This document shows, in pieces, positions 16,536-26,142 of a DNA stretch of 64,000 nucleotides. Position 1 is the first letter of the stretch. The number at the start of each line of letters is the position of its first letter. Where the stretch lies: NCBI RefSeq assembly GCF_900107595.1, contig NZ_FNQF01000003.1, forward strand, positions 1 through 64,000, written 5' to 3'. This DNA is from Psychroflexus halocasei (lineage in GTDB: Bacteria; Bacteroidota; Bacteroidia; Flavobacteriales; Flavobacteriaceae). The notes below the pieces were generated by a model. The model ran no database searches, was not told where the DNA came from, and saw only the letters and a program-made list of their open reading frames with translations. A program made the translations under genes and the position numbers.

Positions 16536-18335
16536 ATGGAAGCAAAAGATGATATGATTCGCGGTGGACAATTCATTGTCACCGAAACTAAAGCTGAAGA
16601 TGTCTTCACACCAGAAGATTTTTCAGATGAACAAAAAATGATGCGCGACTCTGTAAAAGAGTTCGTTGATAGAGAAATATGGCCTAAAAAAGAAGAATTC
16701 GAAAAGAAAAACTACGACTTAACCGAAGAAATTATGCGTAAAGCTGGTGAGCTCGGATTTTTAGGCGTCGCCGTTCCTGAAGAATATGATGGTTTAGGAA
16801 TGGATTTCGTTTCAACAATGTTGGTTTGTGATTATATTTCTGGAGCAACTGGCTCAATTGCAACAGCTTTTGGAGCACATACAGGAATTGGAACTTTACC
16901 GATTACATTATACGGAACTGAGGAGCAAAAGAAAAAATATATTCCAAAACTAGCAACTGGCGAATGGTTTGGTGCTTATTGTTTAACTGAACCTGATGCA
17001 GGATCTGACGCAAATTCAGGAAAAACAAAAGCTGTTTTAACTGAAGATGGAAAGCACTATAAAATTTCTGGTCAAAAAATGTGGATTTCCAATGCTGGCT
17101 TTTGCGACTTATTCATTGTTTTTGCTCGTATTGAAGATGATAAAAACATCACCGGATTTATTGTCGAAAAAGATCTTGACAATGGCATCTCTTTAGGAGA
17201 AGAAGAAAAAAAATTAGGAATTCACTCCTCTTCTACGCGACAAGTTTTCTTTAGCGATACAAAAGTACCAGTTGAAAACATTTTAGGTGAAAGAAATGGA
17301 GGATTCAAAATCGCAATGAATGCTTTAAACGTTGGCCGTATCAAATTAGCTGCTGCATGCTTAGATGCTCAACGCCGTGTGATTGATTCTGCTGTTAAAT
17401 ATGCAAATGACCGTGTACAATTCAATACACCAATTGCAAAATTTGGAGCCATTCGTTCGAAATTAGCTGAAATGGCGACAGCAGTTTATACTGATGAAGC
17501 TGCTTCATACAGAGCCGCAAAAAATATTGAAGATAGAATTCACCTAAGAAAAGAAAGCGGAAATTCTCCTCAAGAAGCTGAATTAAAAGGTGTTGAGGAA
17601 TTTGCAATTGAATGCTCCATCTTAAAAGTTGCAGTTTCAGAAGATGCTCAAGATTGTACTGATGAAGGAATCCAGATTTACGGTGGTATGGGCTTTTCTG
17701 CTGATACACCAATGGAATCAGCTTGGAGAGATGCGCGTATTTCTCGTATTTATGAAGGGACAAACGAAATTAACAGAATGCTTTCAGTCGGTATGCTTAT
17801 GAAGAAAGCAATGAAAGGTCATATCGATTATATGGGGCCTGCTCAAGCTGTCGCTGATGAGTTAACCGGAATTCCATCTTTCGACACGCCTGACTATTCC
17901 GAATTATTTTCAGAAGAAAAAGCAATGCTTCAGAAGTTGAAAAAAGTCTTTTTGATGGTATCAGGTAGTGCCGCACAAAAATTTGGTGCTGAACTTGAAG
18001 ATCATCAGCAATTGCTATTAGCTTCTTCAGATATTCTTATCGAGATTTACATGGCTGAATCTGCTCTTTTAAGAGCTGAAAAGAATGCCAAAAAAGAAGG
18101 AGAAGAAGCTCAGAAAGTTCAAATTGCAATGGCTAAATTAAGACTTTACCAAGCTGTTGAAAAAATTTCGCAAAAAGCAAAAGAAGGAATTATTTCATTT
18201 GCTGAAGGTGACGAGCAAAAAATGATGCTCATGGGCTTAAAAAGATTTACGAAGTATGACAACTATCCAAATGTTGTTGAATTAAGGAACATTATCGCTG
18301 ATAAAGTGACTGAAGATAACACTTATAACTTCTAA
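16536..18335 (+). CDS. fadE: Acyl-CoA dehydrogenase, long form with C-terminal extension
   Basis: A 599-residue flavoprotein. The acyl-CoA dehydrogenase core spans about residues 25-420, with family motifs YCLTEPDAGSDA and KMWISNAG for FAD/substrate binding and the catalytic glutamate in RIYEGTNEINRM. About 180 extra C-terminal residues, mostly helical, follow as in very-long-chain acyl-CoA dehydrogenases and Bacillus FadE. It introduces the trans-2 double bond in acyl-CoA and passes electrons to electron-transfer flavoprotein. It is the last gene of the operon; the terminator at 18356 follows. Confidence 0.92.
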   Translation: MEAKDDMIRGGQFIVTETKAEDVFTPEDFSDEQKMMRDSVKEFVDREIWPKKEEFEKKNYDLTEEIMRKAGELGFLGVAVPEEYDGLGMDFVSTMLVCDYISGATGSIATAFGAHTGIGTLPITLYGTEEQKKKYIPKLATGEWFGAYCLTEPDAGSDANSGKTKAVLTEDGKHYKISGQKMWISNAGFCDLFIVFARIEDDKNITGFIVEKDLDNGISLGEEEKKLGIHSSSTRQVFFSDTKVPVENILGERNGGFKIAMNALNVGRIKLAAACLDAQRRVIDSAVKYANDRVQFNTPIAKFGAIRSKLAEMATAVYTDEAASYRAAKNIEDRIHLRKESGNSPQEAELKGVEEFAIECSILKVAVSEDAQDCTDEGIQIYGGMGFSADTPMESAWRDARISRIYEGTNEINRMLSVGMLMKKAMKGHIDYMGPAQAVADELTGIPSFDTPDYSELFSEEKAMLQKLKKVFLMVSGSAAQKFGAELEDHQQLLLASSDILIEIYMAESALLRAEKNAKKEGEEAQKVQIAMAKLRLYQAVEKISQKAKEGIISFAEGDEQKMMLMGLKRFTKYDNYPNVVELRNIIADKVTEDNTYNF

Positions 18336-18355
18336 AATATTTTATCAAATTATTG

Positions 18356-18391
18356 AAAAAGCTGTAAGTTATTATAATTTGCAGCTTTTTT
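18356..18391 (+). terminator. Intrinsic terminator of the beta-oxidation operon
   Basis: A stem AAAAAGCTG/CAGCTTTTT, with additional interior pairing across the loop, followed by a T-run, 20 bases after the acyl-CoA dehydrogenase stop. Confidence 0.8.
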
Positions 18392-18510
18392 GTTTCAACT
18401 AGGTTGGACTTCAAATAAGAAATCTTACTAAAATAAGTGTTAATAAAACAAAAAATGAGTTGAGTTGATTTTTCTGATTTGTAATTTTATTCAAACAAAA
18501 AAATAAAATC

Positions 18511-19320
18511 ATGAAAACAAAAATTATTGCAAGTTTGTTAATACTCTCAGTAATGACAATATCATGTCAAACAAACACTGAAAAGAAAGAAGATAAGCAG
18601 GAGAAAAAAGAAATGAAGAAAACTGGTGAAGCTAAAAAAATCAGTATCACTCCATTTAATGCCTCTGATAAGTTTCCAGATGCAAGCTTAAAACTGAAAG
18701 GCGAACAAGAAATTGATCTAAAAGAAGGCGAATCGACTTTTAAGTTTGATGTCGAAAATTATGAATTAGGTATTCCAACTGAAACTGAGAACATGACAGG
18801 CATCGCAAATTCTGATAAAGGACAACATATTCATGTTATTATTGATAATGAACCATATTCTGCGCATTATGAGAGTGATGTGACTAAAAAATTTGATCAA
18901 GGTGAGCACGTCATGTTAGCATTCTTATCGAGATCTTATCATGAATCTGTGAAAAATGAAAATTCATTTTTAGTCAGAAAATTAAAAGTTGGCGAACCAA
19001 ATGACAATCAGAAAATGGATGTTGACTTTGAAGCTGAACACTTATTTTACAGCAGACCCAAAGGAACTTACGAAGGAAAAGATACCAAAAAAGTTTTATT
19101 AGATTTCTTTTTAGTCAACACGGATTTATCTAAAGATGGTAATAAAGTTTTGGCTAGAATTAATGGCCAAGAATTTGAAATTGACAAATGGCAACCTTAT
19201 TTAATTAAAGGTATGCCAATGGGTAAAAATACTATTGAACTTCAATTAGTTGATGAAAATGATAATCCTGTTGAAGGACCTTTCAATACAGTCAAAAGAG
19301 AAATTACACTGAAAAAATAA
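18511..19320 (+). CDS. Uncharacterised lipoprotein with charged linker
   Basis: A 269-residue lipoprotein: the signal peptide ends at the lipobox MTISC (Cys19), followed by a Lys/Glu-rich linker (about 25-43). The folded part appears to be two beta-rich repeats: FDVENYELG...GQHIHVIIDNEPYSAHY...GEHVMLAFLSRSYHESVKN at about 85-150, then LDFFLVNTDLS...ARINGQEFEIDKWQPYLIKG...NTIELQLVDEND at about 193-255. The His/Tyr-containing stretch could suggest metal or ligand binding, but no family is recognised. It is transcribed alone between two terminators. It is probably surface- or periplasm-anchored. Confidence 0.65.
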   Translation: MKTKIIASLLILSVMTISCQTNTEKKEDKQEKKEMKKTGEAKKISITPFNASDKFPDASLKLKGEQEIDLKEGESTFKFDVENYELGIPTETENMTGIANSDKGQHIHVIIDNEPYSAHYESDVTKKFDQGEHVMLAFLSRSYHESVKNENSFLVRKLKVGEPNDNQKMDVDFEAEHLFYSRPKGTYEGKDTKKVLLDFFLVNTDLSKDGNKVLARINGQEFEIDKWQPYLIKGMPMGKNTIELQLVDENDNPVEGPFNTVKREITLKK

Positions 19321-19344
19321 ATACTTTTTAAAATTTTTATAACT

Positions 19345-19409
19345 GAGGCTGTTTTTAAAACCATAAGATGAATTCAAAATCTTGTGACTTTCTAAACAGC
19401 CTCTTTTTT
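19345..19409 (+). terminator. Intrinsic terminator after lipoprotein gene
   Basis: A 10-bp stem GAGGCTGTTT (19345-19354) / AAACAGCCTC (19394-19403) followed by six T. The loop holds a smaller AAGAT/ATCTT hairpin. Confidence 0.8.
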
Positions 19410-19439
19410 ATTACTTTTACTCGCAAACGATAATTAAAC

Positions 19440-20633
19440 ATGAGTGTAAATCCTTCCGCAAATGCTTGGGTCATTAAGCTTCTAAATATTTTAAAAAATC
19501 AAAATATAGGTGCTGAAAAATTATATCCCTTATTAAGAAAAAATGGATTTATTTATGGCACCAATTTAAATGAAATATATGCTTCTACTCCACATAAACT
19601 CAATTACACTCGGGAAGAATTAGCAAAGCTTAATCTATTATCCGCTTTGTTTTATGTCCATCAAATCGAATTTCCAAATCGAGATCTTTCAGACTTTCAG
19701 GATAAATTAATTTCTTTTTATGGTCAAATTCAAATTGAAAAGAAACATAAATTTTTTGAATGGCCTAGTTTTAAGTCAAAACCAGATGTCCAGATTGAAA
19801 AATTGATGCATCAACGCATCAAAGCAAAGACAAATTTATTAGAGAAAAACTTTAGCAATATTGTAACCAACACCCTTTTAAATATTGATGTTGAGTGTTT
19901 TAAAGCTTTCTGCCAAGGTCACAAGCAAATTATTGAATTTGCATCACATCTTGAAGCGACTCTTATCAACGTCATTAGTATTGGTTTACATAAAAAATCT
20001 AACAAAAGTAATTACGAAGAATTGCTTATTAAGTTACTAGAAAGCTCACTGCGCTATCAGGATACACAAATTGAGAATTTTGAAAATATCAATTTGATTA
20101 ATTTCAATCAGTTTAAAAATAAATCAACTAAACTTTATATTCTGGATGCTGCGGCTATGAGTATTTTTAGTGATGAAATTGTTGATGATCAAGAGCGAAA
20201 ATTCATTCATGAATTGGGTCAACTTCTTAAACTTTCATCAGATGAAATTCATGAAAGCATCAAAAGCATATCGAGTTTTGTAAGAGAGAATTACGATAAA
20301 ATTCCTTATTTCAATAATGCGAATCCTATCAAAAATTTTTATGATAAAACGTATAGAAGTACTTCCCTATTAATTATTAGAAATAAAAATCGATTGATAA
20401 AAGAGATTTCGCAAAGCAAAGAACTCTTGATTTTACTTAAAAAATCAACTCACACTGACTTAAGTCATGATGAAAAGAAAATTGTTAAGCGACAATTGAT
20501 GGATATTTTTAAAAGCATTCCTTCTCTTGCCATTTTTGCAATTCCAGGCGGAAGCGTTCTATTACCGATCATTATTAAATTGATACCTACTCTACTTCCT
20601 TCGGCTTTTAATGAAAATTTAGAAGAAAATTAA
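19440..20633 (+). CDS. LETM1-related (biofilm-associated-type) protein
   Basis: A 397-residue protein. The C-terminus (IFKSIPSLAIFAIPGGSVLL, then LPIIIKLIPTLLPSAF) strongly resembles the LETM1-type membrane/ribosome-binding segment. The middle (about 230-290: LDAAAMSIFSDEIVDDQERK onwards) looks like a TerB-type helical domain with an acidic SDEIVDDQE metal-binding-like motif. Flavobacterial proteins of this make-up carry the label LETM1-related biofilm-associated protein, from memory. A single or double hydrophobic segment near the end suggests membrane attachment. The function in bacteria is not established. The end overlaps the convergent gene by four bases. Confidence 0.75.
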   Translation: MSVNPSANAWVIKLLNILKNQNIGAEKLYPLLRKNGFIYGTNLNEIYASTPHKLNYTREELAKLNLLSALFYVHQIEFPNRDLSDFQDKLISFYGQIQIEKKHKFFEWPSFKSKPDVQIEKLMHQRIKAKTNLLEKNFSNIVTNTLLNIDVECFKAFCQGHKQIIEFASHLEATLINVISIGLHKKSNKSNYEELLIKLLESSLRYQDTQIENFENINLINFNQFKNKSTKLYILDAAAMSIFSDEIVDDQERKFIHELGQLLKLSSDEIHESIKSISSFVRENYDKIPYFNNANPIKNFYDKTYRSTSLLIIRNKNRLIKEISQSKELLILLKKSTHTDLSHDEKKIVKRQLMDIFKSIPSLAIFAIPGGSVLLPIIIKLIPTLLPSAFNENLEEN

Positions 20634-22186
20634 TCTTCCTCAAAAAGTATACTTTGATAAGCTCCCATATCAGGATTAGAAGTTCTGTCAATACCTAAAA
20701 GATCAAGTGGAACTTGATTAGCCGTTACTGGATTTGCAGTTCCATTTGCTGAAGATTCATCACTGATAATAAGTTCATTATCAAATGGTTTTTTGAATTC
20801 TGGATTCTCATTTAAAATCAAATTTTGATAAATAGATGAATCTGAAAAATCATAAATTGCTTCATCTGCATATTTATTGCTGTAATCATTAAACCTGATC
20901 AACGAATGATCAAAATTAACGTCAAAATTTGCTTGATCAGAAATTGAATAGAGGAGTTCAATATTTTCATTTCCGTAAATGATACAATTTGAAAAATCAG
21001 CTTTTAAATCAGCTACAAAAATTTGATCTTGTGTTTCAAGTTTGTTTTCAATCAAAACACTTGGAAATTCACGGTAACTATTCTGCCAATAATTGGCAAA
21101 AGTCGAATGCTTAAAATCGTAAATTCCACCTAATGACAAATTTAATGAGGCTTGACCTGAGTTATTAATCACGAGATTTTCTGCAACAACATGACCAGTT
21201 CTTGCCAATAATCCAACATTAGATGAATTGTAAATCTGTGTATTTTTAATTTGTAAAGTCGGATTTGCTGTCCCATCATTTGAATCCATCAAAAGACCAA
21301 CACTTGCATTTTTGATGGTCACATGCTCAAACTTATGATTAGTACTGCCCTGCGTTAACCAAATTGAGTTCCACTGGCCTGGCACATCTGAATATTCTGG
21401 TTCAAGACGATCAGACTCAAAAATAATTTCGTTTTCTAATAATTCAGCATCACTGCTATAATCGCCAATGGCATGAATTGAAGCTTGATTTGCAGCAATT
21501 AAACCACTATTTTCATGAAAGTGTAATCGTGCGCCTGGCTGAATTTCTAAAGTTTTTTGAGGTGGAATTCCTGCAAAGCCATATATCACATAAGGTTTTT
21601 CGTCAGTCATTGTAAGTTCGTTATCTTCAAGGTAAAATCCATCAATACGGATTTCTTCACCATCAGCGTCTAAACCTAATAAAAGTGTTTCTGTTGTTCC
21701 ATCAGGATAACGTTCTGGAAATAAAAATACTGCATCTTTAATAAGACTGACCAGTTGCACTTCTTGTTGAGATGAAGCATGGTCAAAAATTAATTTATCT
21801 GTGTATAAAAACTCAACATCATTTTGACTTAAGTTTTTAATATCTGCGGTGACTTCAACAAAAACGAAGATGCTATCATTTGCTAAAATTTCAACATCAT
21901 TCAACATTTTTCCAGAGCGTCCGTTGACATTTAAACGAAAGTAAGAATTATCGCCTTTCTCCAAATTCACTTGCGGAATACTGATGTCTTTATCCGATTG
22001 ATTGTAAACTTTCATTTGATAAGTGCTCGACCCAATATTTGAAAAAATGGTATCTAGATAAAGCGTATCTTTTGAAAATCTTAAGTTATCAGATGTACTT
22101 ATTGTCGTGCTAAAATCTTCACGACAAGAGCTCACGCTAACAATTAAGAAAAAAACAGCTATAATTCCTATAAGATTTTTTAGCAT
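20630..22186 (-). CDS. Lipoprotein with right-handed parallel beta-helix
   Basis: A 518-residue lipoprotein: signal peptide with lipobox SVSSC (Cys21). After an N-terminal immunoglobulin-like region (about 25-125, with LDTIFSNIGSSTYQMKVYN), the middle repeats short strands rich in Asn and hydrophobics (IKNASVGLLMDSND, LQIKNTQIYNSSNVGLLARTG, VINNSGQASLNLSLGGIYDF), the pattern of a pectate-lyase-like parallel beta-helix. It is common in Bacteroidota as a cell-surface protein of unknown role. It follows the glutaminyl cyclase gene by seven bases, so the two are probably co-transcribed. Confidence 0.7.
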   Translation of the reverse strand: MLKNLIGIIAVFFLIVSVSSCREDFSTTISTSDNLRFSKDTLYLDTIFSNIGSSTYQMKVYNQSDKDISIPQVNLEKGDNSYFRLNVNGRSGKMLNDVEILANDSIFVFVEVTADIKNLSQNDVEFLYTDKLIFDHASSQQEVQLVSLIKDAVFLFPERYPDGTTETLLLGLDADGEEIRIDGFYLEDNELTMTDEKPYVIYGFAGIPPQKTLEIQPGARLHFHENSGLIAANQASIHAIGDYSSDAELLENEIIFESDRLEPEYSDVPGQWNSIWLTQGSTNHKFEHVTIKNASVGLLMDSNDGTANPTLQIKNTQIYNSSNVGLLARTGHVVAENLVINNSGQASLNLSLGGIYDFKHSTFANYWQNSYREFPSVLIENKLETQDQIFVADLKADFSNCIIYGNENIELLYSISDQANFDVNFDHSLIRFNDYSNKYADEAIYDFSDSSIYQNLILNENPEFKKPFDNELIISDESSANGTANPVTANQVPLDLLGIDRTSNPDMGAYQSILFEED

Positions 22187-22193
22187 GATTGAT

Positions 22194-23231
22194 TTATTTT
22201 TTAATCAGTTCAATTTCAAAAAGTTTATCCCAGTTTTTACCTGTTACATAAAACTTTTCTGTTTTTGGGTTGTAAGCGATTCCGTTTAAAACGTCTAATT
22301 CAGGATGCTTTTTGACTTTAGATTTAAGGCCTCTCAAATCAATTAAACCTTCAACCGCACCAGTTTTTGGGTCAAAAATAACAACGCCATCTTTTAAATA
22401 AGTATTGGCATAAATTTTTCCATCAACATATTCTAATTCATTTAAGCCTTTTAGTAATGTTGAATTCGTGACTGCTTGGAAGTAATCAACTTCTTCTAAA
22501 GTTTCAGGATTTAATCGCCAGATTTTATCTGATCCATCAGTTTTATAGAGCCATTCACCATCATAAGAAAGCCCCCAACCTTCTTTACTTTTGTTATATT
22601 TAAATTTCCCAATACGTTCAAATTTATTGGCATCATAAATTAAACCTTCTTCTGATTGATAGGTGAGCATGATAATTCTGTCGTCAACAAAAGTAATGCC
22701 TTCACCAAAGTAATAATCTTCTAAATTGATTTTCTCGTAAACTTCACCGGTTTTATAATCTACTTTTCTCAAGCTTGAATGGCCTCGTCTCCCTGTACTT
22801 TCATATAAAGTATCTTTATAAAACTCTAAACCTTGTGTATAAGCTTTAATGTCATGAGGAAATGTATTGGTAATCTTGTATGTATAAAAATCAGGTTTTT
22901 TGTCATTATGAATAATCACATTCTGCTGAAGTTCTATTTTTTCACCATCCACATTAATATCAGCATAAACGGTATGCGATCCTAACTTTGCACCTTTCAA
23001 TTGAAGATTTACTTCTGTGTTTGCATCTGCATTAACTTCTTGATCTAAAAAACGAATCATTATTGAATTAATCTGATGTTCCTTAGGGTTGAGAACCTTT
23101 AGTTTTAAGTCTTGGCTTGTGTTCAACTCCTTTTCATTGAGAAGATAAATTTTAAAATCTGTTTTTTTTGGTGTTGAGCAAGCATAAAGTGTCATCACTA
23201 AGAGAATGACTATCAATTTATTAGGAAACAT
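22194..23231 (-). CDS. Glutaminyl-peptide cyclotransferase (glutamine cyclotransferase type)
   Basis: A 345-residue lipoprotein starting at the ATG at 23231; an in-frame TTG six bases earlier is possible but less likely. Lipobox LYACS. After a linker of about 100 residues, the catalytic five-bladed beta-propeller region includes FPHDIKAYTQGLEFYKDTLY, ESTGRRGHSSLRKVD, EGITFVDDRI, LNELEYVDGKIYAN and DVLNGIAYNPKTEKFYVTGK, the hallmark stretches of plant-type glutaminyl cyclases. These enzymes form N-terminal pyroglutamate on exported proteins; signal-peptidase-processed proteins with N-terminal Gln are common in Bacteroidota. A periplasmic location is expected. Confidence 0.9.
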   Translation of the reverse strand: MFPNKLIVILLVMTLYACSTPKKTDFKIYLLNEKELNTSQDLKLKVLNPKEHQINSIMIRFLDQEVNADANTEVNLQLKGAKLGSHTVYADINVDGEKIELQQNVIIHNDKKPDFYTYKITNTFPHDIKAYTQGLEFYKDTLYESTGRRGHSSLRKVDYKTGEVYEKINLEDYYFGEGITFVDDRIIMLTYQSEEGLIYDANKFERIGKFKYNKSKEGWGLSYDGEWLYKTDGSDKIWRLNPETLEEVDYFQAVTNSTLLKGLNELEYVDGKIYANTYLKDGVVIFDPKTGAVEGLIDLRGLKSKVKKHPELDVLNGIAYNPKTEKFYVTGKNWDKLFEIELIKK

Positions 23232-23288
23232 GGGCAATTCTTCTTAAAAAAGTTTTTGCTAAAATAGGAATTTTAAAGTAAAACTCGC

Positions 23289-23318
23289 TTGTTAAATTTA
23301 AATTAGATTGTATATTTG
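23289..23318 (+). promoter_or_regulatory. Promoter of ffs
   Basis: TTG at 23289-23291, a 19-base spacer and TATATTTG at 23311-23318 form a consensus Bacteroidota promoter. The predicted start falls about at the first base of the SRP RNA. Confidence 0.75.
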
Positions 23319-23321
23319 CAG

Positions 23322-23418
23322 CGGCAAGTCCTACACAACCAGCTCCTGTTGAATCCTCCAGGGCGGGAACGCAGCAAAGGTAAATGGTCGTAGCGGTGTG
23401 ATGTAGGTAGCTTGCCAT
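23322..23418 (+). ncRNA. ffs: Signal recognition particle RNA, small bacterial type (4.5S)
   Basis: The RNA folds as one long hairpin: GGCAAG with TCCTACA (23323 onward) pairs with TGTAGG and CTTGCC (to 23416). The apex contains CCAGGGCGGGAACGCAGCAA, the conserved SRP domain IV with the GGAA tetraloop and the asymmetric A/C-rich internal loop that binds Ffh. The length of about 95 nucleotides fits the small SRP class. The T-run after CTTGCCA serves as terminator. It guides ribosomes making membrane proteins to the translocon together with Ffh and FtsY. It sits in the gap between a leftward and a rightward gene. Confidence 0.9.
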
Positions 23419-23493
23419 TTTTTATTCCCTTTATTTTCCTCTAACTCATTTTTTTCTTAACCCAATTTATCGGATATTTGCGCAAAAATAATC

Positions 23494-24300
23494 ATGGCGC
23501 AAGAAATTGTTTTTATCACTGGAGCTTCATCTGGCATTGGCCGATCTATAGGTGAATTTCTCGCGCAAAAAAACTACAAAGTTTACGGCACAAGTCGTCA
23601 GCCAAAACAAGATTTTAAAAACGGAATACACTTTCTCGCTCTTGATATCACTTCAACTGAAAGTATTGAAAAAGCAACTCAAGAATTGATTAAACGCGAA
23701 GGAAAAATCGATATCTTAATCAATAATGCTGGTGTTGGAATTACTGGTCCTGTTGAAGAAATTCCTGATGAACAAACACTGAATGTATTTCAAACAAATT
23801 ATTTTGGCCCAGTTCAACTCATCAATCGTGTGTTGCCTTTTATGCGAAAAGCAAACAAAGGTTTGATTATTAACATTACTTCAATTGCAGGTTATATGGG
23901 CTTACCTTTTCGCGGACATTATTCTGCTAGTAAAGGTGCCTTACAAACAATTACAGAGGCTTATCGTTTAGAGTTAAGGCATACATCGATTAAATTAACA
24001 ACGATTGCACCAGGAGATTTTGCAACGAATATTGCAGCTGGTCGCTATCATGCACCAGTTAAAGAAGACTCAGCTTACAAAGATAATTACGAACGCTCAT
24101 TAAACTTGATGGATGAACATGTTGATAACGGCATGAATCCGCAGGAAATGGCAGAAAAAGTCTATCAAGTTATTCAGAAAAAAGAACCAAAAGTGCATTA
24201 TAAAGTTGGTGACTTTCTTCAAAAGATATCACCAAAACTCAAAGGTCTTTTATCAGATAAATTTTACGAAAGAATATTAGCAAATCATTATAAACTTTAA
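23494..24300 (+). CDS. Short-chain dehydrogenase/reductase
   Basis: A 268-residue classical SDR: cofactor motif TGASSGIG (9-16), NNAG in the central sheet, catalytic serine S130 (INITSIAG), and Y143/K147 in YSASK. The substrate cannot be told from the sequence; the arginine in YGTSRQP after the second strand suggests NADP preference (inference). It is followed 12 bases later by the aldolase gene, so both probably share a transcript ending at 25025. Confidence 0.85.
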   Translation: MAQEIVFITGASSGIGRSIGEFLAQKNYKVYGTSRQPKQDFKNGIHFLALDITSTESIEKATQELIKREGKIDILINNAGVGITGPVEEIPDEQTLNVFQTNYFGPVQLINRVLPFMRKANKGLIINITSIAGYMGLPFRGHYSASKGALQTITEAYRLELRHTSIKLTTIAPGDFATNIAAGRYHAPVKEDSAYKDNYERSLNLMDEHVDNGMNPQEMAEKVYQVIQKKEPKVHYKVGDFLQKISPKLKGLLSDKFYERILANHYKL

Positions 24301-24312
24301 AAACACAACAAA

Positions 24313-24969
24313 ATGAAATTTTTCATAGACACAGCAAATCTTGACCAGATTAAAGAAGCACAAGATTTAGGAATCTTAGATGGTGTAACAACAAACCCAT
24401 CATTAATGGCGAAAGAAGGCATTACTGGTGACCAAAGCATAATTGATCATTACAAAAAAATATGTGAAATTGTTGATGGTGACGTTAGCGCTGAAGTGAT
24501 TTCAACAGACTTTGAAGGTATGGTTAAAGAAGGTGAAGCTTTAGCTGCGCTGAATGACCAAATTGTCGTTAAAGTTCCGATGATTAAAGAAGGGATCAAA
24601 GCCATCAAATACTTTTCAGATAAAGGCATTAAAACAAATTGTACATTGGTCTTTTCAGTTGGTCAAGCGATTTTAGCCGCGAAAGCTGGTGCAACTTATG
24701 TTTCTCCATTTATTGGAAGATTGGATGATATTTCAACTGATGGATTGAACCTGATTGAAGAAATTCGTTTGGTTTATGACAACTATATGTTTGAAACTGA
24801 AATTTTAGCTGCTTCTGTCAGACACACAATGCACATTGTTGATTGTGCTAAATTAGGCGCAGATGTGATGACAGGTCCACTTTCATCCATTGAAGGTTTG
24901 TTAAAACATCCTTTGACTGACATCGGTTTAGAAAAGTTTTTAGCTGACCATAACAAATCAAAATCTTAA
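24313..24969 (+). CDS. fsa: Transaldolase-like fructose-6-phosphate aldolase
   Basis: A 218-residue member of the short transaldolase/FSA family: [14 protein letters not shown] at the start, [14 protein letters not shown], the Schiff-base lysine K87 in [26 protein letters not shown] and SPFIGRLDD. The length is typical of FSA/TalC-type enzymes rather than the long transaldolases. Members either cleave fructose 6-phosphate to glyceraldehyde 3-phosphate and dihydroxyacetone or act as transaldolases in the pentose phosphate pathway. Sequence alone does not decide between these; because no other transaldolase is visible here, the pentose-phosphate role is quite possible. Confidence 0.88.
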   Translation: MKFFIDTANLDQIKEAQDLGILDGVTTNPSLMAKEGITGDQSIIDHYKKICEIVDGDVSAEVISTDFEGMVKEGEALAALNDQIVVKVPMIKEGIKAIKYFSDKGIKTNCTLVFSVGQAILAAKAGATYVSPFIGRLDDISTDGLNLIEEIRLVYDNYMFETEILAASVRHTMHIVDCAKLGADVMTGPLSSIEGLLKHPLTDIGLEKFLADHNKSKS

Positions 24970-24988
24970 GTAGATTTTATTTCTATTA

Positions 24989-25025
24989 AAAAATCCCTGA
25001 AACTTCATAAGTCTCAGGGATTTTT
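24989..25025 (+). terminator. Terminator between fsa and ltaE
   Basis: A 12-bp stem AAAAATCCCTGA/TCAGGGATTTTT with a 13-base loop. The A/T symmetry allows it to serve both converging genes. Confidence 0.85.
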
Positions 25026-25048
25026 ATTTGATATATTTAGAGAGAGAA

Positions 25049-26065
25049 CTATATTTTTAACACCTCAAGTATTTTCTGATGATCCTCTTCAGAATAATCT
25101 AGATGCGTAACGATTCTCATCTTCCCCTCTCCCATTGTGCTAATTCTTATTTTATTGTTTTCTAAATAACTTAAAAATTCAGCTTCTTTAATGACACTTT
25201 CATTCAAATAAAAAATAACAATATTAGTCTCTGTTTTTTCAACTTTAGAAACATAGTTTTCAGTTTTTAAAACATCTGAAATTTCTTTAGCACGACGATG
25301 ATCATCAACCATGCGATCAACATGATGATGCAATGCGTAATAAACAGCTGAAGCTGCAAAACCAACTTGACGCATGCCTCCGCCTAAAACTTTTCGCACT
25401 CGCATTGCATTCTGCATCACTTCTTTTTTACCTAAAAGAATAGTTCCCATTGGTGCACCCAATCCTTTTGAAAGACAAATAGAAATTGTATCGAATAAGG
25501 CTCCAAATTCTTTAGGATCGTGATTGTTTGCAACAATGGCATTAAACAATCGCGCACCATCTAAATGTAATTTTAAATCATTTTCATCACAAACTTTTTT
25601 AATAGCTTTAATGTCGTCAAGATGGTAACAAGCACCACCTCCTTTATTTGTTGTGTTTTCTAAACAAACCAAAGTTGACATTGGACTATGATAAAAGTCT
25701 GGCGGGTTAATAGCTTTTTGCACTTGGTCGGCTGTAATTTTACCGCGGTCACCATCTATTAATTTACATGAAACACCACTATTAAAAGCAACACCTCCAC
25801 CCTCATAATTGTAAACATGTGCCCATTTATCACAAATCAATTGCTCGCTTGGATTTGTCAATAGTTTAATTGCAGCCTGATTTGCCATTGTTCCTGTTGG
25901 AAAATAAAGCGCTGCATCCATCCCAAATAATTCAGCCATATATTCTTCTAGCTGATTCACACTTGGGTCTTCCTTATAAACATCATCTCCAACTTCAGCT
26001 TCCATCATATATTTCAGCATATCTGGAGTCGGTTTTGTCACTGTATCACTTCTTAAATCAATCAT
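25049..26065 (-). CDS. ltaE: Low-specificity L-threonine aldolase
   Basis: A 338-residue PLP enzyme of the beta-eliminating lyase group: MIDLRSDTVTKPTPDML at the start, VGDDVYKEDPSVNQLE, FPTGTMANQ, LHLDGARLFNA, and the PLP lysine K200 in CLSKGLGAPMG. It cleaves L-threonine or L-allo-threonine to glycine and acetaldehyde. Length and motifs agree with the family throughout. It is transcribed alone, back to back with prfB, and shares the terminator at 24989-25025 with fsa. Confidence 0.92.
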   Translation of the reverse strand: MIDLRSDTVTKPTPDMLKYMMEAEVGDDVYKEDPSVNQLEEYMAELFGMDAALYFPTGTMANQAAIKLLTNPSEQLICDKWAHVYNYEGGGVAFNSGVSCKLIDGDRGKITADQVQKAINPPDFYHSPMSTLVCLENTTNKGGGACYHLDDIKAIKKVCDENDLKLHLDGARLFNAIVANNHDPKEFGALFDTISICLSKGLGAPMGTILLGKKEVMQNAMRVRKVLGGGMRQVGFAASAVYYALHHHVDRMVDDHRRAKEISDVLKTENYVSKVEKTETNIVIFYLNESVIKEAEFLSYLENNKIRISTMGEGKMRIVTHLDYSEEDHQKILEVLKI

Positions 26066-26096
26066 TGTTTTTTATTTCAAAATAAAGATAATTCTA

Positions 26097-26127
26097 TTGA
26101 ATACACTTTTTATATTTCCTAAATTTG
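26097..26127 (+). promoter_or_regulatory. Promoter of prfB
   Basis: TTG at 26097-26099, 20 bases, then TAAATTTG at 26120-26127, followed about 15 bases later by the prfB ATG. It matches the Bacteroidota promoter consensus. Confidence 0.65.
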
Positions 26128-26142
26128 TTGAAAAACTAGAAA

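Noticed and set aside
23221-23418. A 65-codon minus-strand reading frame
   Set aside because: It runs antisense across the whole SRP RNA gene and its promoter and has no protein-like features; the conserved RNA explains the sequence.
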